Part shown: positions 37,212-49,149 of the stretch, one piece after another | Numbering within the stretch: the stretch's first letter is position 1 | Layout of the letters: every line of letters starts with the position of its first letter | Source of the DNA: Bathymodiolus brooksi | Lineage: Eukaryota; Mollusca; Bivalvia; Mytilida; Modiolidae | NCBI GenBank assembly: GCA_963680875.1 | Contig: OY804579.1 | Coordinates: forward strand, 49,750,536 to 49,814,535 | Length of the DNA stretch: 64,000 bases | Direction of reading: 5' to 3' | Translations under genes and position numbers: made by a program | Notes under the pieces: model-generated | Database searches by the model: none | What the model was told of the DNA's origin: nothing | Seen by the model: only the letters and a program-made list of their open reading frames with translations

Positions 37212-37378
37212 CAGGGGCGGATCCAGGGGGGGGGGGGGGGCGCACACTGCGCCCCCTAAAATTGGAATAAATATGATTTTTTTGGCACGAATTACCCCAA
37301 AAATGTTCGCGTCTCCCTCCGCTCGGCGCAATTTGTTTAAGTGCGCCCCCCTAACTTAAAATCCTGGATCCGCCCCTG
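37212..37378. mobile_element. MITE with CAGGGGCGGATCCAGG ends
   Basis: Terminal inverted repeats CAGGGGCGGATCCAGG at both ends, subterminal G/C runs, and an apparent 5-bp target duplication CTATA (37,207-37,211 and 37,379-37,383). The 167-bp length and absence of coding capacity are typical of a miniature inverted-repeat element. Confidence 0.9.
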
Positions 37379-37399
37379 CTATATCATGCAATGATGTAA

Positions 37400-38660
37400 T
37401 GTCAGGTAGCTAATTTTCATTGATAACATTTTCGTACCAATATCAAGATTGATTCAAGGCAGCCTATCATAGTTTCATGAATAATATTTCCTTACTTATT
37501 TCATGGACAACCTTCTGATACCTATGCCACATGTTTGAAAGATGATAGGTAGCTTATTTTTATGGACAACATTCTGATACCTATGCCACATGTTTGAAAG
37601 ATGATGGGTAGCTTATTTTTATGGACAACATTCTGATACCTATGCCACATGTTTGAAAGATGATGGGTAGCTTATTTTTATGAACAACATTCTGATACCT
37701 ATGCCACATGTTTGAAAGATGATGGGTAGCTTATTTTTATGAACAACATTCTGATACCTATGCTACATGTTTGAAAGATGATGGGTAGCTTATTTTCATG
37801 GACAACATTCTGATACCTATGCCATATTTTTGAAAGATGAAAAGTGGCTTATTTTCATGGATAACACTTTGATACAAATATCACACACTGGATTGATATA
37901 AGGTAACTTATAATCATGAATAACCATTCCATACCAATATAACACTATGGCGAGATATAAGATAGCTTATGTTCATGTATAACATTATGAAATCTATACC
38001 ACACTGACGAGTTGTACGGTAGCTTACTATCATGGATAACCATGTTATACTTATGTCATACAATGAACAGATGTAAGGTAGCTTATTATGATACCTATAT
38101 ATATATATCATACAACGAACAGATGCAACGTAGCTTATTTTCATTAAAACATTATGATACTTATATCACACAATGAACATGCAACGTAGCTTATTTTCAT
38201 GGAAAACATGATGCCTATATAATACAATGAACAGATGCCAGGTAGCTTCATTTCATGGACAACCTTTTGAAACTTATATCATCTAATGAAGAGATGTAAG
38301 GCAGTTTATTTTCATGGATAACATTCTGATACCAGAATGAAACACTGGAGAGATGGAAGGTAGCTTATTGTCATGGGCAACCTTCTGAAACTTGTATACA
38401 GTATTCTACAATGAAGAAACTATTCATGTATAACATTTCGATACCTAAATCCCACACTATTTTCACGGATAACATGCTGATATCTATATATCACACATTG
38501 GAGAGACGTGTGGTATCTTATTGTCATGAATAACCGTTTGAAACCAACATCGCACATTGAAGAGATGCATGGTAGCATATGTTCATAAATAAAATTCCAA
38601 TACAAATATCACACATTAGAGAGATGGAAGGTAGTTTATTTTCTTTGATAACTTTGATTG
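37400..38660. repeat. 59-bp tandem repeat, degenerate at the edges
   Basis: Period 59 is exact between 37,500 and 37,800 (ACAACATTCTGATACCTATG, CACATGTTTGAAAGATGATG, GGTAGCTTATTTTTATG). It decays to about 38,660, where GATACC, TCACAC, ATGAACAGATG and TAGCTTATTTTCATG remain recognisable at roughly that spacing. About 20 units in all. The homogeneous core next to degenerate flanks points to recent local re-amplification. Confidence 0.9.
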
Positions 38661-38664
38661 ACAC

Positions 38665-38870
38665 GATGGAGCACCTGAGTTCATTCCCGGTTTTAGTGGG
38701 GTTCGTACGCGTGTAACTCGATCTTTAGTTTCATATGTATGTTTTGTAGATCGTTGTTTGTCCTTTTGTACTTTTTCTTTTGGCCATTATGTTGTCTGTT
38801 CATCTTCGATATACGGATTCTGATTACTCCTTTGGTATCTTCAAACTCTTCTTGTGATACCTGTTTCATA
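38665..38870 (+). mobile_element. Unamplified member of the minisatellite-bearing element family
   Basis: Contains CCCGGTTTTAGTGGGGTTCG, TTGTTTGTCCTTTTG, TTTTGGCCATTATGTTGTCT and CTCCTTTGGTATCTTC. These match in order the non-repetitive flanks of the arrays at 17,782 and 58,542, but without amplification. Confidence 0.55.
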
Positions 38871-39138
38871 CAGTGTAGAGGCCTAAGGTAGCTCATTTTC
38901 GTGGACCATGTAAACATTTTATTGTTATTATACATATTACAAAGAGACAAAAGTGGGATGTAATGTCGCTTGTATTTTAATGCAACAAATCAAAACTGTA
39001 GTAAGTTGTGAAGGATAATAAGACATAAAATGTCCAGGCCTCCAGAAATATCATGATAACCTGTTTTTCTAGAAGTGGCTTATATAAAATGTGGATATTA
39101 AAAAACTCAAAAGACTTGCTGGAGACTTTAAGTTCTAA

Positions 39139-40386
39139 GAAAAGATAAGATAAGAAAACTTTATTTTGATTCGGCACATAATAAAACAGTACAACATAAG
39201 CTCTAATGAGCTTTTTACCGAATATACATTAACAATAAAACAACACAAGTCACATGCAAAGTTACAAACTAAAATAAGCTAAGACATATAGGCATAAAAA
39301 GGAGGACTGTGTATAGATCTGAACAAGAACCCACGTGGCAAGTGCCTCTTTGGACTCTTGTTCAAGATCCACACACAGATGCTCCAACATAAAGCAGCAT
39401 TTAAAACGAAGCAGCAGGTAAAAAGAATAATGAAATAATAATACTGAATATTTAAAACTGGTACCAACATAATCAGTAAAAGTAGCACTGTCTAACTAAA
39501 AAATCAAAGAATATAAAATTTTCAAGCCAAACTAAAAAAAATTAATAATTAAAAAAATTAAAAATTAAAATTAAGCAAACCAGAAGCAAAATTTGAATCA
39601 TCTACATGCAGAACAGCAACATTTGGACCCATTCCAGGACTGCAAAAGACTCTTGAATTGAGAGAAGCTATTTTCAGTCCTGAAATGATCTGGGAGGCTG
39701 TTCCACAATGTAGATGCAGCAAATCTGAAAGAGTTTTTACTGTATCGTGCATACTGCATATAGATGCCGGCCGGGGACCAGGTGGCAATGCCTCGCTGGG
39801 TTCCCATCGGCATCCACATGCATCATGACATAATAAAGCAGAAAATTAAGCATGTTTGGATAAAAAATTGACAAGCACTAAAACAAAGAAATATATATCT
39901 AAAAGCTATATGCAAATAAAAAGAGCAAAAACAGTAGCAGAATATTTATCATCTGCATGCAGAACAGCAACATTTAGTACCATTCCAGGACTGCATTAAG
40001 CTCTTAAATTGAGAAAAACTGTTTTCAGTCCTGAAATGGTCTGGGAGGCTGTTCCACAATGTAGCAGCAGCAAATTTAAATGTTTTTTTGCCATACCTTG
40101 ATGTTCTGACCTGTGGAATGTCCAGTATATTGTTGTATCTAAAATAATATTTTGAATTTCGTAAATGCACAAGGCTATGGAGACATGATGGCGACAGTTT
40201 ATTCATAATCTTAAATGTTTCCAGGGCCATAGTTCTCATTCTACGAATCTGCAAGGAAGGCACCTTTGCTTTTTTCAATAAATTATCATATGAGCTATTG
40301 TAATCCTCATACACAAAGCGAAGAGCTCTTTCTTGCACTTTTTCTATCTTTTTGGAATTTTTCTCCGTACAAAAATGCCAGGCCAA
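39139..40386 (-). pseudogene. LINE 3' region, reverse transcriptase C-terminus, end duplicated
   Basis: On the minus strand 40,386-39,949 reads MAWHFCTEKNSKKIEKVQER, ALRFVYEDYNSSYDNLLKKA, RYNNILDIPQVRTSRYGKK and TLWNSLPDHFRTENSFSQF, the distal part of a non-LTR (LINE) ORF2. The last ~60 codons recur in disrupted frames at 39,598-39,750 (TLWNSLPDHFRTENSFSQFK again). The sequence ends near 39,139 with AAAGTTTTCTTATCTTATCTT, a pentanucleotide-like LINE tail. The reverse transcriptase active site is not present in this fragment. It is a relic, with a second 3' end inserted into or duplicated beside the first. Confidence 0.8.
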
Positions 40387-40394
40387 AGGGCAAA

Positions 40395-40862
40395 AGTTAA
40401 AATTAATAAGATCTCAGTTTGTTTGTAACAGCATTAAAACATTTGATTTCTCTACCTTATATACCACCATTCCAGGTACGTTACTAAGCTTTATTTTTAA
40501 AGAATTGATTCAGCGTTGCTTCTCAAATAAGAACAGAGAACAAAGGTATCAGTCTAGTTATTGGTAGAGACAAGTCTTAGTTGTCAAAAGCCATTCTAAA
40601 TCTAATAATAAATATAAATAGGACCAGATCATTTAGTGTTAGATTTTTTAATCGACAACATATTTGTCCTGTTTGGTGGACAGGTGTTTCATCAAACGAT
40701 TGGTATTCCAATGGGTACGAATTGAGCTCCGCTACTCGCCAATTTGTTTCTACACGCTTGTGAGGCAGACTTCCTTCAAGGGTTTTTCAAGAATAAAGAT
40801 AGAAAATTAGCCCAGACCATTAATTACAGCTTCCACTATGTAGATGTGTATGGGACCATCGT
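40395..40862 (+). pseudogene. Reverse transcriptase fragment, Penelope-like type
   Basis: Reads KTFDFSTLYTTIP and KELIQRCFSNKNREQRYQ, then in shifted frames QQTIGIPMGTN-like and ADF-Q-like segments (around 40,660-40,790). This order of a DFSTLYTTIP motif followed by GIPMGTN fits a reverse transcriptase that I associate, from memory, with Penelope-like elements. Several frameshifts and stops break it, and both ends are missing. Confidence 0.6.
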
Positions 40863-41543
40863 GGCCGTGTTTGTGTGGTAGTCAAAGTCGATAGATGGTT
40901 GTCTTAAGTATTTATTCCGGATTTTTTTTTTATGTCAACAATACAAGCTTTTTTTTCCATTGGCATTTTTTTTTTTATTTCATATCTAACAATAATTGTC
41001 GATTAATAACAACTGTTCAAGTGTTCGATATTATGTTTGACAACTCCGTTCCGCCATCTTGTTAGCGCACGAAATGATGAACGAATGAACTCCGACTTTT
41101 TTTAAAATATTTTTACTCAGGAATTGTTCAATCGAATCTATGTTGGAAAATACACAATAAATATGTTTTTCATGTTAACATCCATATCTTTGTTTTAAAA
41201 TATCTTGTTTAAATACAAATAATTCAAAATCAATTCAAAATTTCCGAAGGAGGTAAATGGAACAGCCACCAAATGCCGTGTGTATACAGTTCACGAATGG
41301 TTAAAAATTACCGTATTTGTCCTATTAGAATCGAAATAATTCATGGCAGGCATAGAGTTGTGCAAATTTACACATGGGCTGGGCCTTTATATTCTTAGAT
41401 TTTACCACTCGCTTTCGCTCGTTTTTAATTTCACTCTCGCTATATTTCATGCCATTTCGTTGTCGACGTCATATGAAGACTTCCAGTTTGAAACGTAAAA
41501 ATTAGACATTATTTGGCTTCAATTTTGATCAAATTTAACTAAA
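40863..41543. other. Non-coding, MITE-like segments
   Basis: CCTATTAGAATCGAAATAAT at about 41,319 and GACGTCATATGAAGACTTCC at about 41,466 recur near 47,067 and 46,790 in the duplicated region, so a dispersed non-autonomous element probably covers much of 41,300-41,520. Confidence 0.5.
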
Positions 41544-42509
41544 ACAAGGGCAACGCAAAGCATGGCGTATCCCCTCTCCTAAAAATTAGACCCTGTGACC
41601 TTGACCTTTGACCTTGAAAATCAATAGGGTTCCAGATTCTCTTAAGGTCTAAGTATGTACCAAGTTTGGTCAAAATCCATTGAAGGGTGTTGATTCTAGT
41701 GTTCACAAGGATGTTACGCAGTAAAAATTTGACCCGGTGACATTGACCTTTGACCTATGACCTTGAAAATCAATAGGGTTCTAGACTCTCCTAAGGACTA
41801 CGTATGTACCAAGTTTGGTCAAAATCCATTGAAGGATCTTGATTCTAGAGTGTTCACAAGGATGTTATGCGGTAAAAATTTGACCCGGTGACCTTGACCT
41901 TTGACCTTGAAAATCAATAGGGTTCCAGACTCTCGTAAGGACTACGTATGTACCAAGTTTGGTCAAAATCCATTGAAGGATCTTGATTCTAGAGTGTTCA
42001 CAAGGATGTTATGCAGTAAAAATTTGACCCGGTGACCTTGAAAATCAATAGGGTTCCAGACTCTAGTAAGGACTAAGTATGTACCAAGTTTGGTCAAAAT
42101 CCATTGAAGGATGTTGATTCTAGAGTGTTCACAAGGATGTTACATGGTAAAAAATGTACCCAGTGACCTTGACCGTTGACATATGACCTTGAAAATCAAT
42201 AGGGTTCCAGACTCTCCTAAGGACTAGGTATGTACTAAGTTTAGTCAAAATCCATTGAAAGATGTTGATTGTAGAGTGTTCACAAGGATGTTATGCATGC
42301 GGTAAAAATTTGACCCTGTGATCTTGACCCATGACCTTGAAAATCAATAGGGTTCCAGATTCTCTTAAGGACTAAATATGTACCAAATTTGGTCAAAATC
42401 CATTGAAGGATGTTGATCCTAGAGTGTTCACAAGGATTGTGACGGACGGACGGAAGGACGGACAGTAGCGTTACTATATCCCCTCGCAACTTCGTTGGCG
42501 AGGGGATAA
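41544..42509 (+). mobile_element. Non-autonomous element with ~147-bp internal repeats (1)
   Basis: Starts ACAAGGGCAACGCAAAGC and a TATCCCCTC segment, ends TATCCCCTCGC...GCGAGGGGATA, a strong terminal hairpin around AACTTCGTTG. Six internal units spaced 131-151 bp each carry TGACCTTTGACCTTGAAAAT, CAATAGGGTTCCAG and TCAAAATCCATTGAAGG. GACGGACGGACGG precedes the end. No coding capacity. Confidence 0.8.
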
Positions 42510-43008
42510 CAAGGGCAACGCAAAGCGTGGCATATCCCCTTGTCTAAAACTTTGACCCGGTGACCTTGACCTTTGACCTTGAAAATCAATAGAGTTCCAG
42601 ATTCTCGTAAGGACTAAGTATGTACCAATATCAAAATACATTGAAGGATGTTGATTCTAGAGTGTTCACAAGGATGTTACACGGTAAAAATTTGACCCAG
42701 TGACCTTGAAAATCAATAGGGTTCCAGATTCTCTTAAGGACTAAGTATGTACCAAGTTTGGGCAAAATCCATTGAAGGATGTTGATTCTAGTGTTCACAG
42801 GGATGTTACGCAGTAAAAATTTGACCCCTTGACCTTTGACGTATGACCTTGAAAATCTATAGGGTTCCAGATTCTATTAAGGACTAAGTATGTACCAAGT
42901 TTGGTCAAAATCCATTGAAGGGTGTTGATTCTAGAGTGTTCACAAGGATGTTACAGAAGGACGGTAGCATTACTTTATCCCTTCTCAACTTCGTTGGCGA
43001 GGGGATAA
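42510..43008 (+). mobile_element. Non-autonomous element with ~147-bp internal repeats (2)
   Basis: A second, shorter copy directly abuts the first: CAAGGGCAACGCAAAGCG follows GAGGGGATAA without a gap. Three internal units, then TTCGTTGGCGAGGGGATAA. Direct juxtaposition suggests insertion at the end of the first copy or tandem amplification. Confidence 0.8.
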
Positions 43009-43596
43009 TAATATTTCAAGGTAAGCATTTTAATTACTTTATTGTCGTGGGTGGGAAGCGCCATGTTTTTTGAAGCGACACACATCATAGTATATCCCTA
43101 CGCTACACACGTAATATAATGCAATTAAACTCATTTTATATTAAATTCGATTCGAAAAATTTTCTTTACCTATATAATAAATACTATAACTAATTGACGA
43201 ATTTCATTATCAAAAATATGTCACGAATGACCAAATAACGCAGTAACTCATGAATGCGTGCAGCGGTACAGAGTTTCTAGTCAACTTAGTCTATGGATAA
43301 CCCTCGAACTGAATGCAAGGAAATTTATAATTCAACATATTAATTATTTACAAAGTACATCATATTTTCAACATAGGAACATGTATGTCCAGATGAGTAA
43401 GTACTATTATCGGATTATTTCTTTCACGATTTTTTTTCTGCAGGTCTGAGTGATATTTTTGAAAGCCAAATATAAAGGTAGTTCATAGATGCACAATTTT
43501 ATTTTTATTACTCTCCAGTTTAGTCATGAACACGCGTTGAATTATGTTCATTATAATTATGTTACATGTATTAACTAAATACAAATCTGTTATAAC

Positions 43597-44540
43597 TAGG
43601 GATGTCAAATCAATTAAAACCTTATAACCGGTTACTCGGTCAGGTTTCCGATCGAGTACCCGGTTACTCGGTAGAAAATTTATTTTGTTCGGTTTAAAAA
43701 AGGTACAGCTGGGTTCAATGACACTTCTGTTTTCTTCCTTTCTTTTCATTATTTCAAAGTTTTATATTTCAACTATAATTGTAAAGATTCAGTTGAATGA
43801 TAACAAACTCAAAAATATAAATTTATTATCTACAACACAGTTCAAATTATTTACATACCAGGTTATGTCATGTCACATTCATGATTGTTATTCGGTCATT
43901 GTGGTACAGAGTTTTTGTTAAGGAAAATAATTTGGTCGATGCAAAACGATGACAGTCTGTTGCGAAGCTTCGTAACAATCAAACCTGCTGCCGAGAAGAT
44001 TCTTTCCGACGGAACAGATGTTGACGAACAGCTAAATACCAGCGCGCAAGAATCGAGTCTTGAATATTTATCGGAATTATCTTTCCACCACGCAAGAGAA
44101 TCAGTTACTGGCATTTGACAGTTTTCAAGTCATTACATCGTTTGAAAAACTTCCAAACTTTAGATGTAGGAGGTGGCATTTTCACAGCCCTATCTCTCGA
44201 AATTCAATTCAAACACACTTTTAATAGTTCAATACTTTAAATTCGAATTGTGTTCATACCAGTTTAATCACTTTGTTTGGTTAACATTGTTAAACTTACA
44301 AGCTAATGTTTTGCCGGGGGAATAAACAGATCAGAGATTAATTACCATTTAATTGACTAATAATTGTTATGTAAACATATGCCAAGCGCTGGTTTATGCG
44401 TACAATTTCTAACATTAATTATTTATTGTCCGGAAAATTTTATCATTATTTTCATAAAAATAAGTTTTCCAAGTAACCGAATACCGATTTTGGTATTCGA
44501 TAATCGGATGTTCGAGCGAGTACCCGGTTAACCATCCCTA
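43597..44540 (-). mobile_element. hAT transposon relic, copy 1
   Basis: Ends TAGGGATG and CATCCCTA, flanked by an exact 8-bp target duplication GTTATAAC (43,589-43,596 and 44,541-44,548), which fits the hAT nTnnnnAn preference. Subterminal repeats of ACCGGTTACTCGG/CGAGTACCCGGTTA occur at both ends. 944 bp, an internally deleted derivative retaining only the transposase C-terminus. Confidence 0.95.
43896..44114 (-). pseudogene. hAT transposase C-terminal dimerisation domain, copy 1
   Basis: Reads SLAWWKDNSDKYSRL, then STSVPSERIFSAAGLIVTKL and QIIFLNKN, the hATC dimerisation motif (WW, PSERIFS, LNKN) at the end of hAT transposases. The catalytic domain is gone. The frame is open here. In copy 2 (51,750-51,969) one extra G shifts it just before the STSVPSERIF segment. 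Confidence 0.88.
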
Positions 44541-44990
44541 GTTATAACAGATAAGTGATTTGTTATAACATTATCAAACATATTGCTAATTTATTTTAAT
44601 AGATTACTTACAATACCGACTACTAGCTAGGAACACAGGTTAGCACCCCCCCCCCCTTTTTTTTTAAACTACGAAAACTTGTGCATACTCTGTACAAATC
44701 AAGTTGCTTTCCAGCAATCCGTCGATATAGTCATAAATTTTTGTCTAAATTCAGTCGCGGGTTGTGTGATTTGGAAGTGACGATTTAAATATTTTTAAAT
44801 AGAACACCGCCGTTTGCGGCCATTGAAATTGGAATTTCCGTTGATCAAGGTCCAAATGACACAACCTTTCTGGACAATATTCTACGACTAAATCGCCTTT
44901 GATGGCTGGAGAGCAAGTTGATTTGTACAGATAAATGATCAAAGGAAGAATTCATGACCACTTATGGATTGATAATGGCTGTTTATTGTT

Positions 44991-46287
44991 AAACTAGAGG
45001 CTCAGTGGGCTGAGCCTGTGTCGCTCACCTTTCATTCTGCTTTGAGGAAACTTAATACAGAGCCTTCCATAGGTGCTTCTCACCAAGTTTCGGTTCATTT
45101 GGCCAAGCAGTTTCAGAGAAGAAGATTTTTAGAAATCAACCAACCAGAAACAAGAATTGCCTATGGCAGCCATGTTTGTTAACAGATGGGGATGAAATTA
45201 GCAATCTTTATAGAGGACCTTCCATAGATGCTTCCTACCAAGTTTCAGTTCAATTGGCTAAGCAGTTTCAGGGAAGAAGATTTTTAGAAATCGACCAATC
45301 TGAAACAAGAATTGCCTCTGGCAGCCATGTTTGCTAATGAATTGAGACGAAATGAGCAATCTTTATAGAGGACCTTCCATAGATGCTTCCTACCAAGTTT
45401 CGGTTCATTTGGTAAAGTGGTTTCAGAGGAGAAGATTTTTAGAAATCCACCAATCAGAAACAAGAATTGCCTGTGGCAGACATGTTTGTTAACGAATCGG
45501 GACGAAATGAGCAATCTTTATAGAGGACCTTCCATACATGCTTTCTACCAAATTTCAGTTCATTTGGGAAAGCGGTTTCAGAGGAGAAGATTTTTTAGAA
45601 ATCAACCAATCAGAAAAAAGAATGGCCTGTGGTGGCCATGTTTGTTAACGGATTGGAACTAAATGAGCATCTTTAAAGAGGACCTTCCAAGGATGCTTCC
45701 TACCAAGTTTTGATTCATTTGGCCAAGCGGTTTCAGAGAAGATTTTTTAGAAATCAACCAATCAGAAACAAGAATGGCCTGTGGTGGCCATGTTTGTCAA
45801 CGGATCGGGACAAAATGACCAATCTTTATAGAGGACCTTCCATGGATGCTTCCTACCAAATTTCAGTTCATTTGGGAAAGTCGTTTCAGAGGAGAAGATT
45901 TTTTAGAAATCAACCAATCAAAAACAAGAATGGCCTGTGGCGGCCATGTTTGTTAACGGATCAGGACGAAATGAGAAATCTTTATAGAGAACCTTCCATA
46001 GATGCTTCCTACCAAGTGTCGCTTCATTTGGCCAAGCGGTTTCGGAGGAGAAGATTTTTAAAAATCGGCCAATCAGAAACAAGAATTGCCTGTGAAGGCC
46101 ATGTTTGTTAATGGATCAGGACAAAATGAGCAATCTTTATAAAGGACCTTCCATAGATGCTTCCTACCAAGTTTCAGTTCATTTGGCTTTGGGGTTTCAG
46201 AGGAGAAGATTAAAATGTGAAAAGTTAATGGACGACGGACGCCAAGTGATGGCAAAAGCTCATATTGCCTTTGGCAAGGTGAGCTAA
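44991..46287 (+). mobile_element. Element with eight 155-bp internal repeats, copy 1
   Basis: Opens with a hairpin (AGGCTCAG/CTGAGCCT, 44,998-45,017) and TGTCGCTCACC; closes with GCTCATATTGCCTTTGGCAA then GGTGAGCTAA, another hairpin. CCTTCCA starts at 45,063, 45,218, 45,373, 45,528, 45,682, 45,837, 45,992 and 46,147, a period of 155. Units share AGATGCTTCCTACCAAGTTT, GGTTTCAGAGGAGAAGATTT and AACAAGAATTGCCTGTGG. The open frames within it arise from the repeats. Terminal hairpins ending in CTAA recall Helitron 3' ends, but this is only a resemblance. Confidence 0.8.
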
Positions 46288-47078
46288 AAATAGATGGGTT
46301 TTCCCAAGTGGACCATATGAGAAATCTTGTTCAAATCGGAGGAACGTGATATATAAATCGAGGATGGATTTTTTTTAATGACTGTTTGATACAGAACGGG
46401 GCATTTTGTTATGATATATATCAAATTCTAATATGACGTCCTTCAAACGCTTCGAGTCCAAACCCGTGGTTAAAATAATATTTATCTATGACCGATTACG
46501 TCATAGATAGACGTGGCTAGTGTTTATAAAGCGGCTGTTCCATGCCACTCCCTTGTAAAAGATGCCCAATGATGCAATACACAAAATAAATAAACATGAG
46601 TGTTCAACTTAAAAATAAAGTGTTTAAAATTAGGAGATCAAAGTATAGTATTTGTATTTTTATCTCCATTCTAATGCAATACTGAACATTACATGATTAA
46701 AATGTATTCTTGCATATCCCTGGGTCTAACAATCACACAAATTAAAATTCCGCGAAATGTTGTTGACGACTTTGGAACATAAACAACATGATGTCATATG
46801 AAGACTTCCAGTGTAAAACGTAAAGATCAGGCTTTTTGGGCTTCGTGTACGCCTCCTCGTCAAAGTGGAATTTCCCCTTTCTTTTGAATTGGTGTTCATG
46901 AATGACAACATTTAGAAACTTCAAAACTTATTTACCATCGACATTGAAACATCTTTCCAGTTGTCATTTCAAAATTCTTTGGAAAAAACGAAATGTTATT
47001 GTAACATTTCAGCCAAAAACACTGGATGATCTAGGCTGCTTTGATTTGAAAATTTTCCGTAATTGTCCCATTAGAATC

Positions 47079-47399
47079 GAAATAATTACCGGTAGCCATA
47101 TACAGTCAAACCGGCCCATGCAGTCACCTCTATTAAGCAGTTGCCTGTATTAAAAGGTCACAATTTTCTTGTACTGTCATAGAAAATTTCATATGAAATG
47201 AACCTCGTTTAAGAGGTCACCTGTCTTATCAGGCCACTTTTTCCTTGTCCCAATGGTGACCTCTTAATACAGGTTTGACAGTACTGACCATGGGTTGTTA
47301 CTTTATGCCTTCATTTTACCGCTCGTGGTAAAATATTCGGCATAAAGTGCCAACCCGTGGTAAAAACAATATAAATATATGGCTACCGGTAATTATTTC
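47079..47399. mobile_element. Palindromic MITE with a nested MITE, copy 1
   Basis: Outer 24-bp perfect inverted repeats GAAATAATTACCGGTAGCCA+TATA (47,079-47,102 and 47,376-47,399). Inside, starting at the arm's final TA, lies a second element at 47,103-47,281 with ends CAGTCAAACC/GGTTTGACAG and TA on both sides (Tc1/mariner-type MITE, with a subterminal GTCACCT/AGGTCACC theme). Confidence 0.85.
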
Positions 47400-47412
47400 T
47401 TAATTAATTAAA

Positions 47413-47668
47413 AGGAGCCACATGTCTACCCATGGACAATACCATAGTTTGAAAATCCAATCAAGCATGTAAGTCTAGTACAACACGGACATCATCATCG
47501 GCTCATTGACTGTCTGACTTCAGATCAATTACGGAAAATAATGCTGTTCGACTTAAGATCTAGTTAGTTGTCATCTTTCAGCCATCAATGTATATTTTAT
47601 GTCTTAATATGCACCACGATATAGCTGAAATATTGCTAAAGTTGGCATTAAACACCAACCAATCAATC
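47413..47668 (+). mobile_element. SINE, 5' truncated, copy 1
   Basis: Body CCACATGTCTACCCATGG and CACGGACATCATCATC matches 36,300-36,400. Tail GATATAGCTGAAATATTGCT and GGCATTAAACACCAACC, then (AATC)n. Confidence 0.8.
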
Positions 47669-48342
47669 AATCTTTATATACTTTTTCTGGCAGATAGAAC
47701 ATACTCACTGCTATCTAACCACCTTATAACGGTAAAAGCTATAAAAAATCTGTTGGCATACTACATTCCGGTAAAGAGAATTTTATAAGGAACATAAAGA
47801 AAAGTCATCAAAAGGGAAATTTAGCATAATTCATGATAAACATAATATTTATTTACAGAAATGTATATTGAAGAACATGTGCTCATAAACCTATTGTTAA
47901 ACATTTAACCAATTCCAGCAATAACAAAATAATATGACATAATGGAATAGTTTTGAAAAAAAATAACTTAAAACAATACAAGTTTCATGATATTTGGACT
48001 TCAAAAATATTCTGAATTAACATGTTCTCAAACATAATAATCTATTGGTAATATCTATACTAATGAGATGATGGTGGATTACCATACAAACAATCTTTGG
48101 ATAAGATGAGAGATTTTACATTAAACAAAAACAAAATTACATGCATAATCATGAAAAAAACTGGCTCGATTTTCTGTTCAGGTAACTTTTCTGTTCTTTT
48201 CTTATTGCAAGACATGTAAAGTCTCAGGTAACATTTCCTTTATTTTCTAATTGTAAGATTTCCTTTCTTTCTTATCGTAACATTTCCTTTCTTTTCTTAT
48301 CATAACATTTCCTTTCTTTTCTATTGTAAGATATGCAAAGAC

Positions 48343-48522
48343 TCAGGTAACATTTCCTTTTTTTTCTATTGTAAGACTGGCAAAGTTAGACAACATTTGA
48401 TTTACGTGGTCTACATCCTCTCTCGTTGACACTTGTTTTAGTCTATCACAGAGTTCCTCTAACTGACGTGCATCTTCTGTCCTCCCAGAGATATTTAAAT
48501 ATGTTTTCATCATATCAGTAAC
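48343..48522 (-). CDS. ANKRD54: Duplicated terminal exon of ANKRD54 (distal copy)
   Basis: Identical in sequence to 56,196-56,375. It belongs to an orphan set of three 3' exons (50,334-50,381; 49,425-49,549; 48,343-48,522) lying downstream of the complete set. Splice sites and stop codon are intact, so it could serve as an alternative end encoding the same residues, but nothing requires its use. Confidence 0.7.
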   Translation of the reverse strand, partial: VTDMMKTYLNISGRTEDARQLEELCDRLKQVSTREDVDHVNQMLSNFASLTIEKKGNVT

Positions 48523-49149
48523 CTAAAACAATTCATATCATATAATTAAAATTATTGATGTCGAAAATTGTTGGGAAAAATAATATTTTGAATACAAGTA
48601 ATAAAAGGTTGAACAATAAAAATAGAAATTCACTACAGCATGCAGTGTTCATTCCAAAATGTTACATAAAAGGGCCATTTTTGTAAAGTCCAATTAATTA
48701 ATTTATATCATACTTCTACTATGACAAGTGCAGTTTTGGAGGTCTTCCTGCAGCTTGTCAAGATAAAGAACATCTTTAACACAACTTCAAGTAATTCAGT
48801 AGACTTAGGTCATTACTTCTTTTAAAGTACTGGTCTTGAAATTGTTTGTTCCATCAGTAAGAACATTCTGCTTTTTAGGTTTTATGCAGACATCATATTT
48901 CATTGCATTTTTATTAGTCACAAATAATCCACGGAGAGTCTCTGCAATTTTTCCTGAAATTTTCTCACTTTCGTTTTCATTTGGTTTGTTCTTCACGATC
49001 CAAAGTTCCGACGCGACCACCTTGCAGTTGATTTTCATTACCACTTTCAAGTTCGTAATTACCAGCTTTGTCGTTGTTTCTCTGCCATTTAGTAAAGAAA
49101 TTAAGCAATGATTTTTGCTTTCATTTCTCGACCATGATGTTTAACCAAT

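Noticed and set aside
43483..43749. Minus-strand frame at 43,483-43,749
   Set aside because: It crosses the hAT element's terminal repeat and target duplication, so it cannot be an old gene.
45284..46287. Basic Arg/Phe-rich frames ([10 protein letters not shown] type) and their duplicates at 53,137-54,140
   Set aside because: They follow the 155-bp repeat of a non-coding element, on both strands.
48805..49111. Frames on both strands at 48,805-49,111 (and 56,658-56,964)
   Set aside because: They lie in the ANKRD54 intron between exons D and E, with no splice signals in agreement and no domain; each is the shadow of the other.
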